A stretch of 20,196 bases of DNA, from positions 1 to 20,196 of the IMG/VR virus record IMGVR_UViG_3300025151_000401, one strand, 5' to 3'. Positions 14,377 through 19,908 of the stretch are shown one piece after another. A program made the position numbers and the translations under genes. Origin of the DNA: a virus. Under the pieces are notes generated by a model. It ran no database searches. It saw nothing but the letters and a program-made list of their open reading frames with translations, and had not been told where the DNA came from. Numbering within the stretch: position 1 is the stretch's first letter; every line of letters starts with the position of its first letter.

Positions 14377-14846
14377 GTGCATATTTGTTAAATGAGGAAC
14401 ACATCGGAGTGCTTGCCAATGCAATGAGCCGCGCCGGTGTTACTGTTGCCGGTGAGCGTCTTAGCCCAAAGCAAATGGCGGTCGCTCTGGCCAACGCCAA
14501 CTGGTTGAGCATCGGGGAGCGGTATCCTGGCCAAGAAGAATTTATGAGCGGCGGGCAAACTTTGATCGCTTATCGGGCGCAGTGCGCAAGGGAAGCTTGT
14601 CGGCCTGATCCTGACTTGAAGCCCATCGACTTTATCAAAATGGCGCAGTGCTTTGCCTATCAAGCTTGTGAAGCGCAGCAATTCCGTGAGGCCCACTACA
14701 TGACTGAGTTTATCGGACAGTGGCACGTTGACAGTTTTATTGGCGATATGCTGCGCAAAATGCCTGGCTATGATGATGCCCCTTGGCAGTACGAGCGGCC
14801 CGCTGATGCACCGGAAGTGATTGATCTTTACGCCGAGATCGCTTGA
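14373..14846 (+). CDS. Conserved-type phage/plasmid protein of unknown function (157 aa)
   Basis: Starts MSAYLLNEEHIGVLANAMSR; the middle holds IDFIKMAQCFAYQACEAQQFREA and the C-terminus has MLRKMPGYDDAPWQYERP. The pairing of an EHIGVLA start with a YQACE helix and a PGYDDAPW end is one I recall from hypothetical proteins in many proteobacterial phages and plasmids; I know no function. AAGGAGA lies 7 bases before the ATG. It is the last gene before a G+C hairpin at 14856-14871. Confidence 0.75.
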   Translation: MSAYLLNEEHIGVLANAMSRAGVTVAGERLSPKQMAVALANANWLSIGERYPGQEEFMSGGQTLIAYRAQCAREACRPDPDLKPIDFIKMAQCFAYQACEAQQFREAHYMTEFIGQWHVDSFIGDMLRKMPGYDDAPWQYERPADAPEVIDLYAEIA

Positions 14847-14855
14847 CCTTGGTTA

Positions 14856-14871
14856 GCGCCCTACGGGGCGC
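14856..14871 (+). other. C(UACG)G tetraloop hairpin after the 157-aa gene
   Basis: GCGCCC-TACG-GGGCGC forms a 6-bp all-GC stem closed by a UNCG-class loop with the preferred C-G closing pair, one of the most stable RNA hairpins. No U-run follows. It may protect the 3' end of the first three cistrons or cause partial termination. Confidence 0.55.
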
Positions 14872-14895
14872 ATTCCTGGTTCAATGAGGTTCACA

Positions 14896-15105
14896 ATGGA
14901 GGATATTTTTAGAGTGTTTGATATTCACAACATGATCGCGGACGGCGTGGTCGAAACCTGCACCAATGACGATAATAAAATCTATTATCGCAGAGAGATG
15001 GAAAACCAAGACTATGTGGAAAACTTTTTCATCAATTATCTTTGGGGTTTGCCTGGCTGGAAAAGCAAAGTGATTGGCAACACAATCTTGTTTTGGGAGG
15101 TTTAA
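14896..15105 (+). CDS. Small acidic/aromatic protein (69 aa), unknown
   Basis: Reads MEDIFRVFDIHNMIADGVVE, then a Tyr/Glu/Asn-rich middle, and ends NYLWGLPGWKSKVIGNTILFWEV. I chose the ATG at 14896 because GAGG falls 6-7 bases upstream; the ATG at 14884 has none. No family is recognised. It is followed after two bases by the TTG of the next gene. Confidence 0.6.
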   Translation: MEDIFRVFDIHNMIADGVVETCTNDDNKIYYRREMENQDYVENFFINYLWGLPGWKSKVIGNTILFWEV

Positions 15106-15107
15106 GG

Positions 15108-15401
15108 TTGTCACCACTAGATAAATGGAAAGCTCTGGCGAAAATAGAAAACGCCAAGATGTTGCAAATGATCGGTGGCCGTCATGTGGCCGCCGGTATC
15201 AAGGGCAAGGAAGGCGGCAAGCTTGGCGGTCGCCCCACTAAACCAATTAAAAAGCCTGAATTAACTGAAAAGGCCAAGAAAGTGAAACTCTGCTTGGAAG
15301 CGGGCATGACTTGCCGACAAATCAGCGTGGTCATGGGAACTTCTCACCAAGCAGTCAGTCAAATAATCCAACGTTACCAACTAGAGGAGAAAGACGAATG
15401 A
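15108..15401 (+). CDS. Small HTH DNA-binding protein with TTG start (97 aa)
   Basis: The likely start is the TTG at 15108 (GGAGG, 7 bases upstream); the ATG further upstream lies inside the preceding gene. The N-terminus is a basic helix (KWKALAKIENAKMLQMIGG) followed by a Gly/Lys-rich AT-hook-like patch (GGKLGGRPTK). The C-terminal HTH is VKLCLEAGMTCRQISVVMGTS followed by HQAVSQIIQRY. It probably binds DNA as a small early regulator; target unknown. Confidence 0.65.
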   Translation: MSPLDKWKALAKIENAKMLQMIGGRHVAAGIKGKEGGKLGGRPTKPIKKPELTEKAKKVKLCLEAGMTCRQISVVMGTSHQAVSQIIQRYQLEEKDE

Positions 15402-15487
15402 AACATTTTATAGGCGATTTGATCGGGTGCTTATCTCTGTTTGCAATCATTACGATGCTGTTTGTGTTTGGGGGGGTGTGGTTATGA
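15398..15487 (+). CDS. 29-residue single-span membrane peptide
   Basis: The ORF reads MKHFIGDLIGCLSLFAIITM, then LFVFGGVWL: one long hydrophobic segment with a charged N-terminus. Coding is supported by GAGGAGA at a good distance from the ATG and by four-base ATGA overlaps with both the upstream HTH gene and the next gene. It is too short for standard callers. It could tune the host membrane, act as a lysis or exclusion factor, or modulate a host transporter; function unknown. Confidence 0.6.
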   Translation: MKHFIGDLIGCLSLFAIITMLFVFGGVWL

Positions 15488-15735
15488 GCGTAGAAAGCCA
15501 GAACCAACAAATAAAAAGTTGGCTGTTCGATAACGTGAACCAATCAATCACCGGCCTAGAAGCGCTGGAAAAGTTTGGCACGATGTGTTTGCCGCGCCGG
15601 ATACTTGACCTAAAGGAAACCGGCGTTCCTATCTCAGGGGAGTTTATCAAACTTGAGAATGGCAAGCGGGTCAAGGAATACTGGATCCGCCGTGAAGATG
15701 CGGAGCAATACAAAGCCCGTAAAGGTGAAGCATGA
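15484..15735 (+). CDS. HTH_39-type small DNA-binding protein (83 aa)
   Basis: The body SITGLEALEKFGTMCLPRRI, then LDLKETGVPISG, matches the phage helix-turn-helix family I know as HTH_39: a helix with an E-A-L-x-x-F-G core, then R-R/I-x-D-L-K-x-x-G-x-P-I. The end is basic (VKEYWIRREDAEQYKARKG). It starts four bases before the stop of the 29-residue peptide and overlaps the next gene by four bases. Length (83 aa) is typical. Role: probably early DNA binding or regulation. Confidence 0.75.
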   Translation: MSVESQNQQIKSWLFDNVNQSITGLEALEKFGTMCLPRRILDLKETGVPISGEFIKLENGKRVKEYWIRREDAEQYKARKGEA

Positions 15736-15959
15736 ACAGCCTAAGCTTTGCCTTCCTTGCGGTAATACCCTTTGAAAGCTGGGATGATTGCATGGATATG
15801 GTGCACCGCTTGGACATAATAGATCTGACACAGCAATGCGTAGGGATCGACGCCGAGGGCAATCGCACAAACTACGAACAAGAACCAAAGCTTGCCCCAG
15901 AATGGTCATTGCGGCCAGTGGCGCGGCCAAAAGAATTGGAGAAACAACATGGAAATTGA
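15732..15959 (+). CDS. Small protein (75 aa), unknown
   Basis: Reads MNSLSFAFLAVIPFESWDDC, followed by an Asp/His/Arg/Leu-mixed helix (HRLDIIDLTQQCV) and a polar C-terminus with WSLRPVARPKELEKQHGN. AAAGGTGA precedes the ATG, which overlaps the HTH gene's stop (ATGA). No family is recognised. The translation is mixed-charge and globular-looking, unlike a random frame. Confidence 0.6.
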   Translation: MNSLSFAFLAVIPFESWDDCMDMVHRLDIIDLTQQCVGIDAEGNRTNYEQEPKLAPEWSLRPVARPKELEKQHGN

Positions 15960-16170
15960 GACACTCAGCACAAGTCTACGGAGCGTTCAGGATTACTTGG
16001 CGCACAAAGAAACCGAATACACGCAGCTTTACGATCAATACCAAGGGGTGCGACCGAGTTGGGTTTCGGCGGAACTGGCTATAATTGGCTCAGAGATCCA
16101 ATCATTGAGGAATCAGATAACAAAGATCGAAGAGACTTTATCGGGAAGGATGAAACAAGATGTGGATTAA
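15949..16170 (+). CDS. Small coiled-coil protein (73 aa), unknown
   Basis: Begins MEIETLSTSLRSVQDYLAHKE; the rest has heptad-like hydrophobic spacing (SAELAIIGSEIQSLRNQITKI) suggesting a coiled coil. The ATG at 15949 follows GGAGAAAC and overlaps the upstream gene by 11 bases; its 3' end overlaps the Gp157 gene by 11 bases. It may partner the neighbouring Gp157 protein; that is inference from adjacency. Confidence 0.6.
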   Translation: MEIETLSTSLRSVQDYLAHKETEYTQLYDQYQGVRPSWVSAELAIIGSEIQSLRNQITKIEETLSGRMKQDVD

Positions 16171-16645
16171 TTACGAAGAGATCCGCCGCTTGTCTGATAC
16201 GATCCGCGAACTTGGTGGCGATGATGACGACACATTCCTTGATACTCTGGACGGTGAAACCGATGCGATGGAAATTATGGGTTCGTTGATTAAAGAGCGG
16301 CAAGAATTAAAAGCCTTTGAAGAGGCCGCAAAAAAATTGGCCGCTGACTACACTACCCGCGCAAAGCGTATGTCTGCCAAGCAGGATGCCATTGCGCAAG
16401 TCCTGGGGCATCTCTTGGACGCTATGGACATGAAAAAGGTGCAGCATCCCTTGGGAACGGTTAGCCGCACTAAACCAAGGCAGTCTGTCTTGGTGACAGA
16501 TGAAAACGATATCCCAACGCAGCTAATGAAGGTAAAGAAAGCGCCGGACTTGGCCGCGATTAAAAAGCAACTGGACGCGGGGGAGTTTGTTCCTGGCGTT
16601 GAAATCAAACTTGGCCATCATGGCGTAACAATCAGAACCAAGTAA
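16160..16645 (+). CDS. Siphovirus Gp157-family protein (161 aa)
   Basis: The DTLDGETDAMEIMGSLIKERQ block, the long helix with KRMSAKQDAIAQVLGHLLDAM, the short strand TVSRTKPRQSV, and the C-terminal DIPTQLMKVKKAPDLAAIKKQ, then GEFVPGVEIKLGHHGVTIR, together give the usual order of the Sipho_Gp157 family. Members occur in early/recombination modules of phages, and the founding member was linked to phage resistance in streptococci; biochemical activity is unknown to me. Length is normal. Here it lies two genes upstream of a probable annealing protein. Confidence 0.85.
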   Translation: MWINYEEIRRLSDTIRELGGDDDDTFLDTLDGETDAMEIMGSLIKERQELKAFEEAAKKLAADYTTRAKRMSAKQDAIAQVLGHLLDAMDMKKVQHPLGTVSRTKPRQSVLVTDENDIPTQLMKVKKAPDLAAIKKQLDAGEFVPGVEIKLGHHGVTIRTK

Positions 16646-16658
16646 GGAAGGTTTAGTT

Positions 16659-17510
16659 ATGGACGTTACAACATTTAAAAATGCCTCGTATCTTGATGAG
16701 GCTACCACTTTAATCACTGTTCCAATGGCGGAGCAGTTATTGCAAAACAATCAAGACAATCCAAGGCCGCTGAAAATGCACATTGCTAAGGATTACGCAA
16801 GACAAATGAAGCTTGGCCGGTGGGGTCGAAGCCCAGAGCCAATAGTTGTAACGAAATCGGGACGCTTGGCTAATGGTCAACACCGCGTTTATGCTATTTT
16901 AGCTTCCGGCGTTGAGCAAAATGTTCACGTTGTCATTATAGAAGATAAAGATTTTGATGATGTTTCATCAATACTAGATCAAGGCGCACCGAGAACGGCG
17001 GCGGATGTTCTTAAAGTTGACCCTGCTATCATTCGGCCAATCAATTATTTGCTTCGATCAGCCGGAATAAAAAAGGTTAAGCCGGAAGATTTGGCGGTTT
17101 TTGTTGACAGTGAGATGGGCAAGATCATTGAAGAGATGATAAAGATAAAAGCGAAGGGCCGGTTATGGCGGCACTCATGTTTTCGTGCAGCTATGGCCGT
17201 TGCGATACTGAGCGGTAAGATCCCGAAAGAACAGGCTTTTGAGATTTACACTACCGTAAGCCAAAACGTAATGACTGAATGGCCGCATATTTTCTCTGAA
17301 CTCTATGTGCAGATGAATGACACCATGCGGCGGCACGAAACAAGCGGGCGCAGCTTTACGAATGATTGGTATATGCGCAGCCTTTATGCCTTTGAGAATA
17401 TCAACAAGAACACAAAAACCATAAGGATCTATAAGAGCTATCAAGAAGAGGTTAAAACAACCAGCCTATCAACCTTGTATGCAATCAATCCAAACTGGGG
17501 AGACAAATAA
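16659..17510 (+). CDS. ParB-fold protein of the phage 'NGQHR' type (283 aa)
   Basis: The segment PEPIVVTKSGRLANGQHRVY with the following AILASGVEQNVHVVII is the ParB/Srx-like core (usual signature: P-I-x-V, then x-D-G-x-H-R, then A). Here the acidic Asp is Asn (NGQHR). The N-terminus has PRPLKMHIAKDYARQMKLGRW, and a later SSILDQGAPRTAADVL is standard for this phage subfamily. The C-terminal half is helical. It may bind or nick DNA or act as a CTP-type switch; a nuclease claim is not supported by sequence alone. AGGAAGG precedes the start. Confidence 0.75.
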   Translation: MDVTTFKNASYLDEATTLITVPMAEQLLQNNQDNPRPLKMHIAKDYARQMKLGRWGRSPEPIVVTKSGRLANGQHRVYAILASGVEQNVHVVIIEDKDFDDVSSILDQGAPRTAADVLKVDPAIIRPINYLLRSAGIKKVKPEDLAVFVDSEMGKIIEEMIKIKAKGRLWRHSCFRAAMAVAILSGKIPKEQAFEIYTTVSQNVMTEWPHIFSELYVQMNDTMRRHETSGRSFTNDWYMRSLYAFENINKNTKTIRIYKSYQEEVKTTSLSTLYAINPNWGDK

Positions 17511-18193
17511 TGAGTGACTTAATCAAAGCAATGGAAGAGGTGAACGACCTCAACCGAACCCACGGCGTAACCCAGCGCGGCGGGAAAAAATACACAGAGG
17601 TTTTTGTGAGGGTCGAAGCCTTCCGCAAAGCCTTTGGGATTGATCTAGGCATCAACACAGAAATTCTAGTTGATGATGGCAAGCGCGTTGTTACCCGCGC
17701 CATCGTCGTCAATCAAAGCGGCATGGTTGTTGGCTCTGGTATGGCTGAAGAGATCCGCGGACAAGGCAACGTAAACAAAACAAGCGCACTAGAAAACGCG
17801 GAGACAAGCGCAATTGGTCGCGCCCTTTCAAGCCTTGGACTGCATGGCGGAACCTACGCAAGCATCAACGAGATCGACGCAGTTGAACGCAAGTCTAAAG
17901 CAATGGCGGAAAACCATACCGCGGATCTGCCTTGGCAACCCATGAACTACAACAAAACGCCTTACAAAGAACCCGTGGCTGGCCCCTCTGAATTTAAAAG
18001 CGTGTTTGCTGACTTGGTAAACGGGCATCAAAAGCAGAAGGGTAAGACCGCAGCCGAGCGCAAAGAGATACTAGAAGCTTTGAAGAAAGCAAACGGTGTC
18101 CACATCAAGCGGCTGAAGGGGCCGGATCTTCATTACGTCAAAGAGATCTACGAACGCAGCATGGAACTTATTGAAAGGGAATTGAACCAGTGA
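17510..18193 (+). CDS. Probable single-strand annealing / ssDNA-binding phage protein (227 aa)
   Basis: The N-terminal half reads YTEVFVRVEAFRKAFGIDLG, a mixed strand VVTRAIVVNQSGMVVGSG, then a helix block NKTSALENAETSAIGRALSS followed by LGLHGGTYAS. The E-N-A-E-T-S-A-I-G-R-A-L-x-x-L-G pattern is one I link to phage Erf/Rad52-like annealing-type proteins, and the C-terminal half is a basic helical region. It would anneal or protect ssDNA in recombination-dependent replication together with RusA. The family link is by recollection of the motif, so confidence in function is moderate. Start overlaps the ParB stop (TAATG). Confidence 0.6.
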   Translation: MSDLIKAMEEVNDLNRTHGVTQRGGKKYTEVFVRVEAFRKAFGIDLGINTEILVDDGKRVVTRAIVVNQSGMVVGSGMAEEIRGQGNVNKTSALENAETSAIGRALSSLGLHGGTYASINEIDAVERKSKAMAENHTADLPWQPMNYNKTPYKEPVAGPSEFKSVFADLVNGHQKQKGKTAAERKEILEALKKANGVHIKRLKGPDLHYVKEIYERSMELIERELNQ

Positions 18194-18546
18194 ACAAATG
18201 GCTGAAGAAATGGAACGCCATTGAGCGCAGAGAGGCGGAGGCTAAAGCAAAGATGCTGCAAGAAATGGCAGACGAAGGCTTTACCCGAAGCCGCGCGGCC
18301 ATCGCCCTAGAAAAGCATACGCATAGTATTAGCAATTATGTTAAAAAGTTTAACTTGGTCTGGCCAATTAAAACAACAAACGCAGACTGGGGGCGGCGCG
18401 GTTATACTGTGGATGATTATAAGGATCTTGCCAGCAAGGGGATGTCAAAATCAGAAGCGGCTAAAGTATTAGGCGTTCACTGGAATACTGTTGATGGCGT
18501 ATCTCGACGCAATGAAATTAATTTTTCAGATGGGAGAAGCAAATAG
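18190..18546 (+). CDS. Small protein with two HTH-like motifs (118 aa), GTG start
   Basis: Starts with GTG (four-base GTGA overlap with the preceding stop; AAGGGAA upstream). The first motif is MADEGFTRSRAAIALEKHTH followed by SISNYVKKF. The second is YKDLASKGMSKSEAAKVLGV followed by HWNTVDGVSRR. Both have the spacing of homeodomain/resolvase-like HTH units, so the protein looks like an internal duplication for DNA contact. It is the last gene of the rightward operon, just before the small-RNA promoter. Confidence 0.65.
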   Translation: MNKWLKKWNAIERREAEAKAKMLQEMADEGFTRSRAAIALEKHTHSISNYVKKFNLVWPIKTTNADWGRRGYTVDDYKDLASKGMSKSEAAKVLGVHWNTVDGVSRRNEINFSDGRSK

Positions 18547-18549
18547 GGG

Positions 18550-18578
18550 TTGTTATTATGATTTAAACGAACTATAAC
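18550..18578 (+). promoter_or_regulatory. Promoter candidate for a small RNA
   Basis: TTGTTA (18550-18555) and TATAAC (18573-18578) are separated by exactly 17 bases of AT-rich sequence, starting 4 bases after the last early gene. No gene start follows on this strand, but a strong terminator lies about 50 bases downstream. Confidence 0.55.
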
Positions 18579-18584
18579 TGAACT

Positions 18585-18661
18585 ACGTCGTCGGGTTTGG
18601 TCACTCGGTCGGCAGTTAGGTAAGGGGCCCTCGTGACGAAAGTCCGAGGGTTTTCTCTTTT
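18585..18661 (+). ncRNA. Candidate 75- to 77-nt small RNA
   Basis: From the predicted start near 18585 to the end of the terminator U-run no ORF is apparent, and the segment is bounded by a promoter and an intrinsic terminator. It carries GTCAC (18600-18604) complementary to GTGAC (18633-18637) and CTCGG (18604-18608) complementary to CCGAG (18644-18648). The 5' half can therefore pair with either arm of the terminator, giving an alternative fold. It could be a trans-acting RNA, an anti-terminator leader or a processed 3' UTR RNA. The boundaries are predictions. Confidence 0.45.
18628..18661 (+). terminator. Intrinsic terminator with GAAA tetraloop
   Basis: CCCTCG pairs with CGAGGG; after one bulged U, GAC pairs with GTC around a GAAA (GNRA) loop. 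TTTTCTCTTTT follows at once. This is a strong plus-strand terminator for the early operon and the candidate small RNA. The minus strand lacks a U-run here. Confidence 0.85.
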
Positions 18662-18698
18662 AAGCAAAATGAAATCCAAAAATCAAAGTGGTGTATCG

Positions 18699-18766
18699 TG
18701 GGACAACGCAACCGAGCATACAAAATAGGCAGATGTGTATGAACTTGGGATTGTCGCGTTGCCCCA
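18699..18766. repeat. Imperfect 14-bp inverted repeat between two terminators
   Basis: TGGGACAACGCAAC (18699-18712) and GTCGCGTTGCCCCA (18753-18766) are complementary at 12 of 14 positions, with a 40-base loop. The stretch 18662-18784 has no gene that I can support. The repeat may be an RNA hairpin, an operator or a recombination-site remnant. Confidence 0.5.
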
Positions 18767-18784
18767 GATCAATAAACAGAATTT

Positions 18785-18813
18785 AGGCCGCTAGTTCAAG
18801 TGGCCTTTTTTTT
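18785..18813 (+). terminator. Second intrinsic terminator
   Basis: AGGCCGCT and AGTGGCCT form an 8-bp stem (one G-U pair) with an AGTTCA loop followed by eight T. It is oriented to stop rightward transcripts that pass the first terminator. The stop codon of the convergent 41-aa gene falls inside this hairpin. Confidence 0.75.
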
Positions 18814-18921
18814 CTTTGCAGCCATTTTTTTCATAGCTGCTTTCCGCAACTTAGGATCCATCTTATCTTTCTTAGATGGGCGTCCGACCTTTGACCCGTA
18901 TGTTCCCATTCCCTTTGGCAT
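18796..18921 (-). CDS. Small basic phage protein, 'GTYGSKVGRPSKK' type (41 aa)
   Basis: The product reads MPKGMGTYGSKVGRPSKKDK, then MDPKLRKAAMKKMAAKKKKAT: extremely basic, 41 residues. The opening pattern MP-x-G-x-GTYGSK-x-GRP is one I recall from short proteins in many marine and cyano-phages; function unknown, with probable nucleic acid binding from its charge. Its ATG overlaps the upstream stop (TAATG), with Lys-rich coding sequence throughout. Its 3' end runs into the hairpin of the rightward terminator. Confidence 0.7.
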   Translation of the reverse strand: MPKGMGTYGSKVGRPSKKDKMDPKLRKAAMKKMAAKKKKAT

Positions 18922-19130
18922 TACTTTTTCCCTTTCAAAATATCGGCGTCCGCTTTTCTTGCGCCGCCTTTGCCTGTGGCCGCACTACGCAGCCGACCCA
19001 TTGCCCACTGGTGGGCGCTTACCTTTGGCCTGGAACCGCTTGAATAATAAGCCCCAAGACCACGCTTGTAAATCTTGCGGGCATTCTCGGCCCCGCCAAC
19101 TTTGCTAACTAGATCCGCCGGTAACTTCAT
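18921..19130 (-). CDS. Small basic phage protein, DUF5824-like (69 aa)
   Basis: Reads MKLPADLVSKVGGAENARKI, then GLGAYYSSGSRPKVSAHQWAMGRL and GKGGARKADADILKGKK. The S-G-S/x-R-P-x-V-S-x-x-Q-W-A-x-G-R pattern and the A-R-K-x-D-x-D-I-L end match a short family found in marine phages, often together with its two neighbours. I am unsure of the exact family name. Four-base ATGA overlap upstream and one-base overlap downstream indicate coupled expression. Biochemical role unknown. Confidence 0.7.
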   Translation of the reverse strand: MKLPADLVSKVGGAENARKIYKRGLGAYYSSGSRPKVSAHQWAMGRLRSAATGKGGARKADADILKGKK

Positions 19131-19312
19131 CGCTTTGACCTCTGCTTGCTGATTTTATCCATCTGTTCCGGCGTCAATTTGCCCATGCGATAGAGCGCCC
19201 TGGTTCGCAATATCTCGCGCCGAGTTGCATCAGGATTCTTGGAACCCTTGACGTACTTCTTGGGAATGCCTGACTTTTTATCCTTGGGAACAGGTGCAAA
19301 CTTACGCTTCAT
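19127..19312 (-). CDS. Small Lys/Arg-rich phage protein (61 aa)
   Basis: Reads MKRKFAPVPKDKKSGIPKKY, then VKGSKNPDATRREILRTRAL and YRMGKLTPEQMDKISKQRSKR. The SGIPKKYVKGSKNP block followed by a helix and GKLTPEQMD is a pattern I associate with small phage proteins near lysis genes. No function is known to me. It overlaps the endolysin by 11 bases and the next gene by four. Confidence 0.65.
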   Translation of the reverse strand: MKRKFAPVPKDKKSGIPKKYVKGSKNPDATRREILRTRALYRMGKLTPEQMDKISKQRSKR

Positions 19313-19820
19313 TTGCCATCTCCAAAGAAGCCTTCAGGGTTTCTTGATTGCGCCTTGTCCAACCTCTGCCAAATGTTTCAAATGTTTTCAGCCGTTCATA
19401 AAACTTCTGGCGTTGTTCATAGAGGTATTGAATAATATCAGCGGGGTTATTCTCTGCGATAAGTCCCAAGGTTTGACGGCCTATTGCCCCATCTTGTGTA
19501 GCGGTAACGTATCTTTGGATAACCTTAGCTGGCCGTCCGGTTCCGCTGTTCACGCCCCAGTCAAACGCAGCGAAGTCCAGGCCACTAGGCAAGTCGTCCC
19601 CCTTTAGTTTATCCCAGTAGTTTTTCTTATAAATCGGCGCAACATCGGCGTGGGTCAAGGCTTTCATTTCGCCATCCATAACTTGACGGTTGACCCATTG
19701 CTCATAAACTGCGCGTGTTACGCCGTGATTTGTCTCCCCACCTGGATCTTCTGGATGCCATACATAGCCTCCCTCATGATGCAAAAGCATTTCAAGAGAT
19801 TTCTCAAAGTTCTTTTTCAC
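19302..19820 (-). CDS. GH108 N-acetylmuramidase endolysin (172 aa)
   Basis: The N-terminus holds the catalytic motif HHEGGYV with Glu16, followed by DPGGETNHGVTRAVYEQW, the GH108 signature. WDKLKGDDLPSGLDFAAFDWG and GVNSGTGRPAKVIQRYV complete the domain. The C-terminal part resembles the peptidoglycan-binding PG_binding_3 unit that usually follows (DGAIGRQTLGLIAE, then YEQRQKFYERLKTFETFGRGWTRR). It would cut the glycan backbone of peptidoglycan at lysis. Start is a GTG at 19820 with GGAGATG 7 bases upstream. No signal peptide, so it relies on a holin. Confidence 0.93.
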   Translation of the reverse strand: MKKNFEKSLEMLLHHEGGYVWHPEDPGGETNHGVTRAVYEQWVNRQVMDGEMKALTHADVAPIYKKNYWDKLKGDDLPSGLDFAAFDWGVNSGTGRPAKVIQRYVTATQDGAIGRQTLGLIAENNPADIIQYLYEQRQKFYERLKTFETFGRGWTRRNQETLKASLEMANEA

Positions 19821-19908
19821 GGTTCATCTCCAAGTATAGACGCCAACAATTAACCAGCGTGTTTAAACTCACTGCGCTAAATAGCATTATCCATTGCCAC
19901 ATCTCCAT
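19804..19908 (-). CDS. 34-residue membrane micro-protein between holin and endolysin
   Basis: The ORF starts at the ATG overlapping the holin stop (TAATG at 19908; a second in-frame ATG follows two codons later) and runs into the endolysin with a 17-base overlap. It reads MEMWQWIMLFSAVSLNTLVN, then CWRLYLEMNREKEL: one hydrophobic span with a Trp-rich N-terminal side and a charged C-terminus. Its position in the lysis cassette suggests a second holin, antiholin or spanin-like accessory. No lipobox is seen, so a classical Rz1 is unlikely. Confidence 0.5.
   Translation of the reverse strand: MEMWQWIMLFSAVSLNTLVNCWRLYLEMNREKEL

Noticed and set aside
14856-14871. UACG hairpin as an intrinsic terminator
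   Set aside because: No T-run follows and the operon continues in the same direction after 24 bases, so it is listed as a hairpin only.
18600-18650. GAAAGTCCG resembling a piece of RNase P RNA
   Set aside because: Only nine bases match and the wider conserved RNase P framework is absent.
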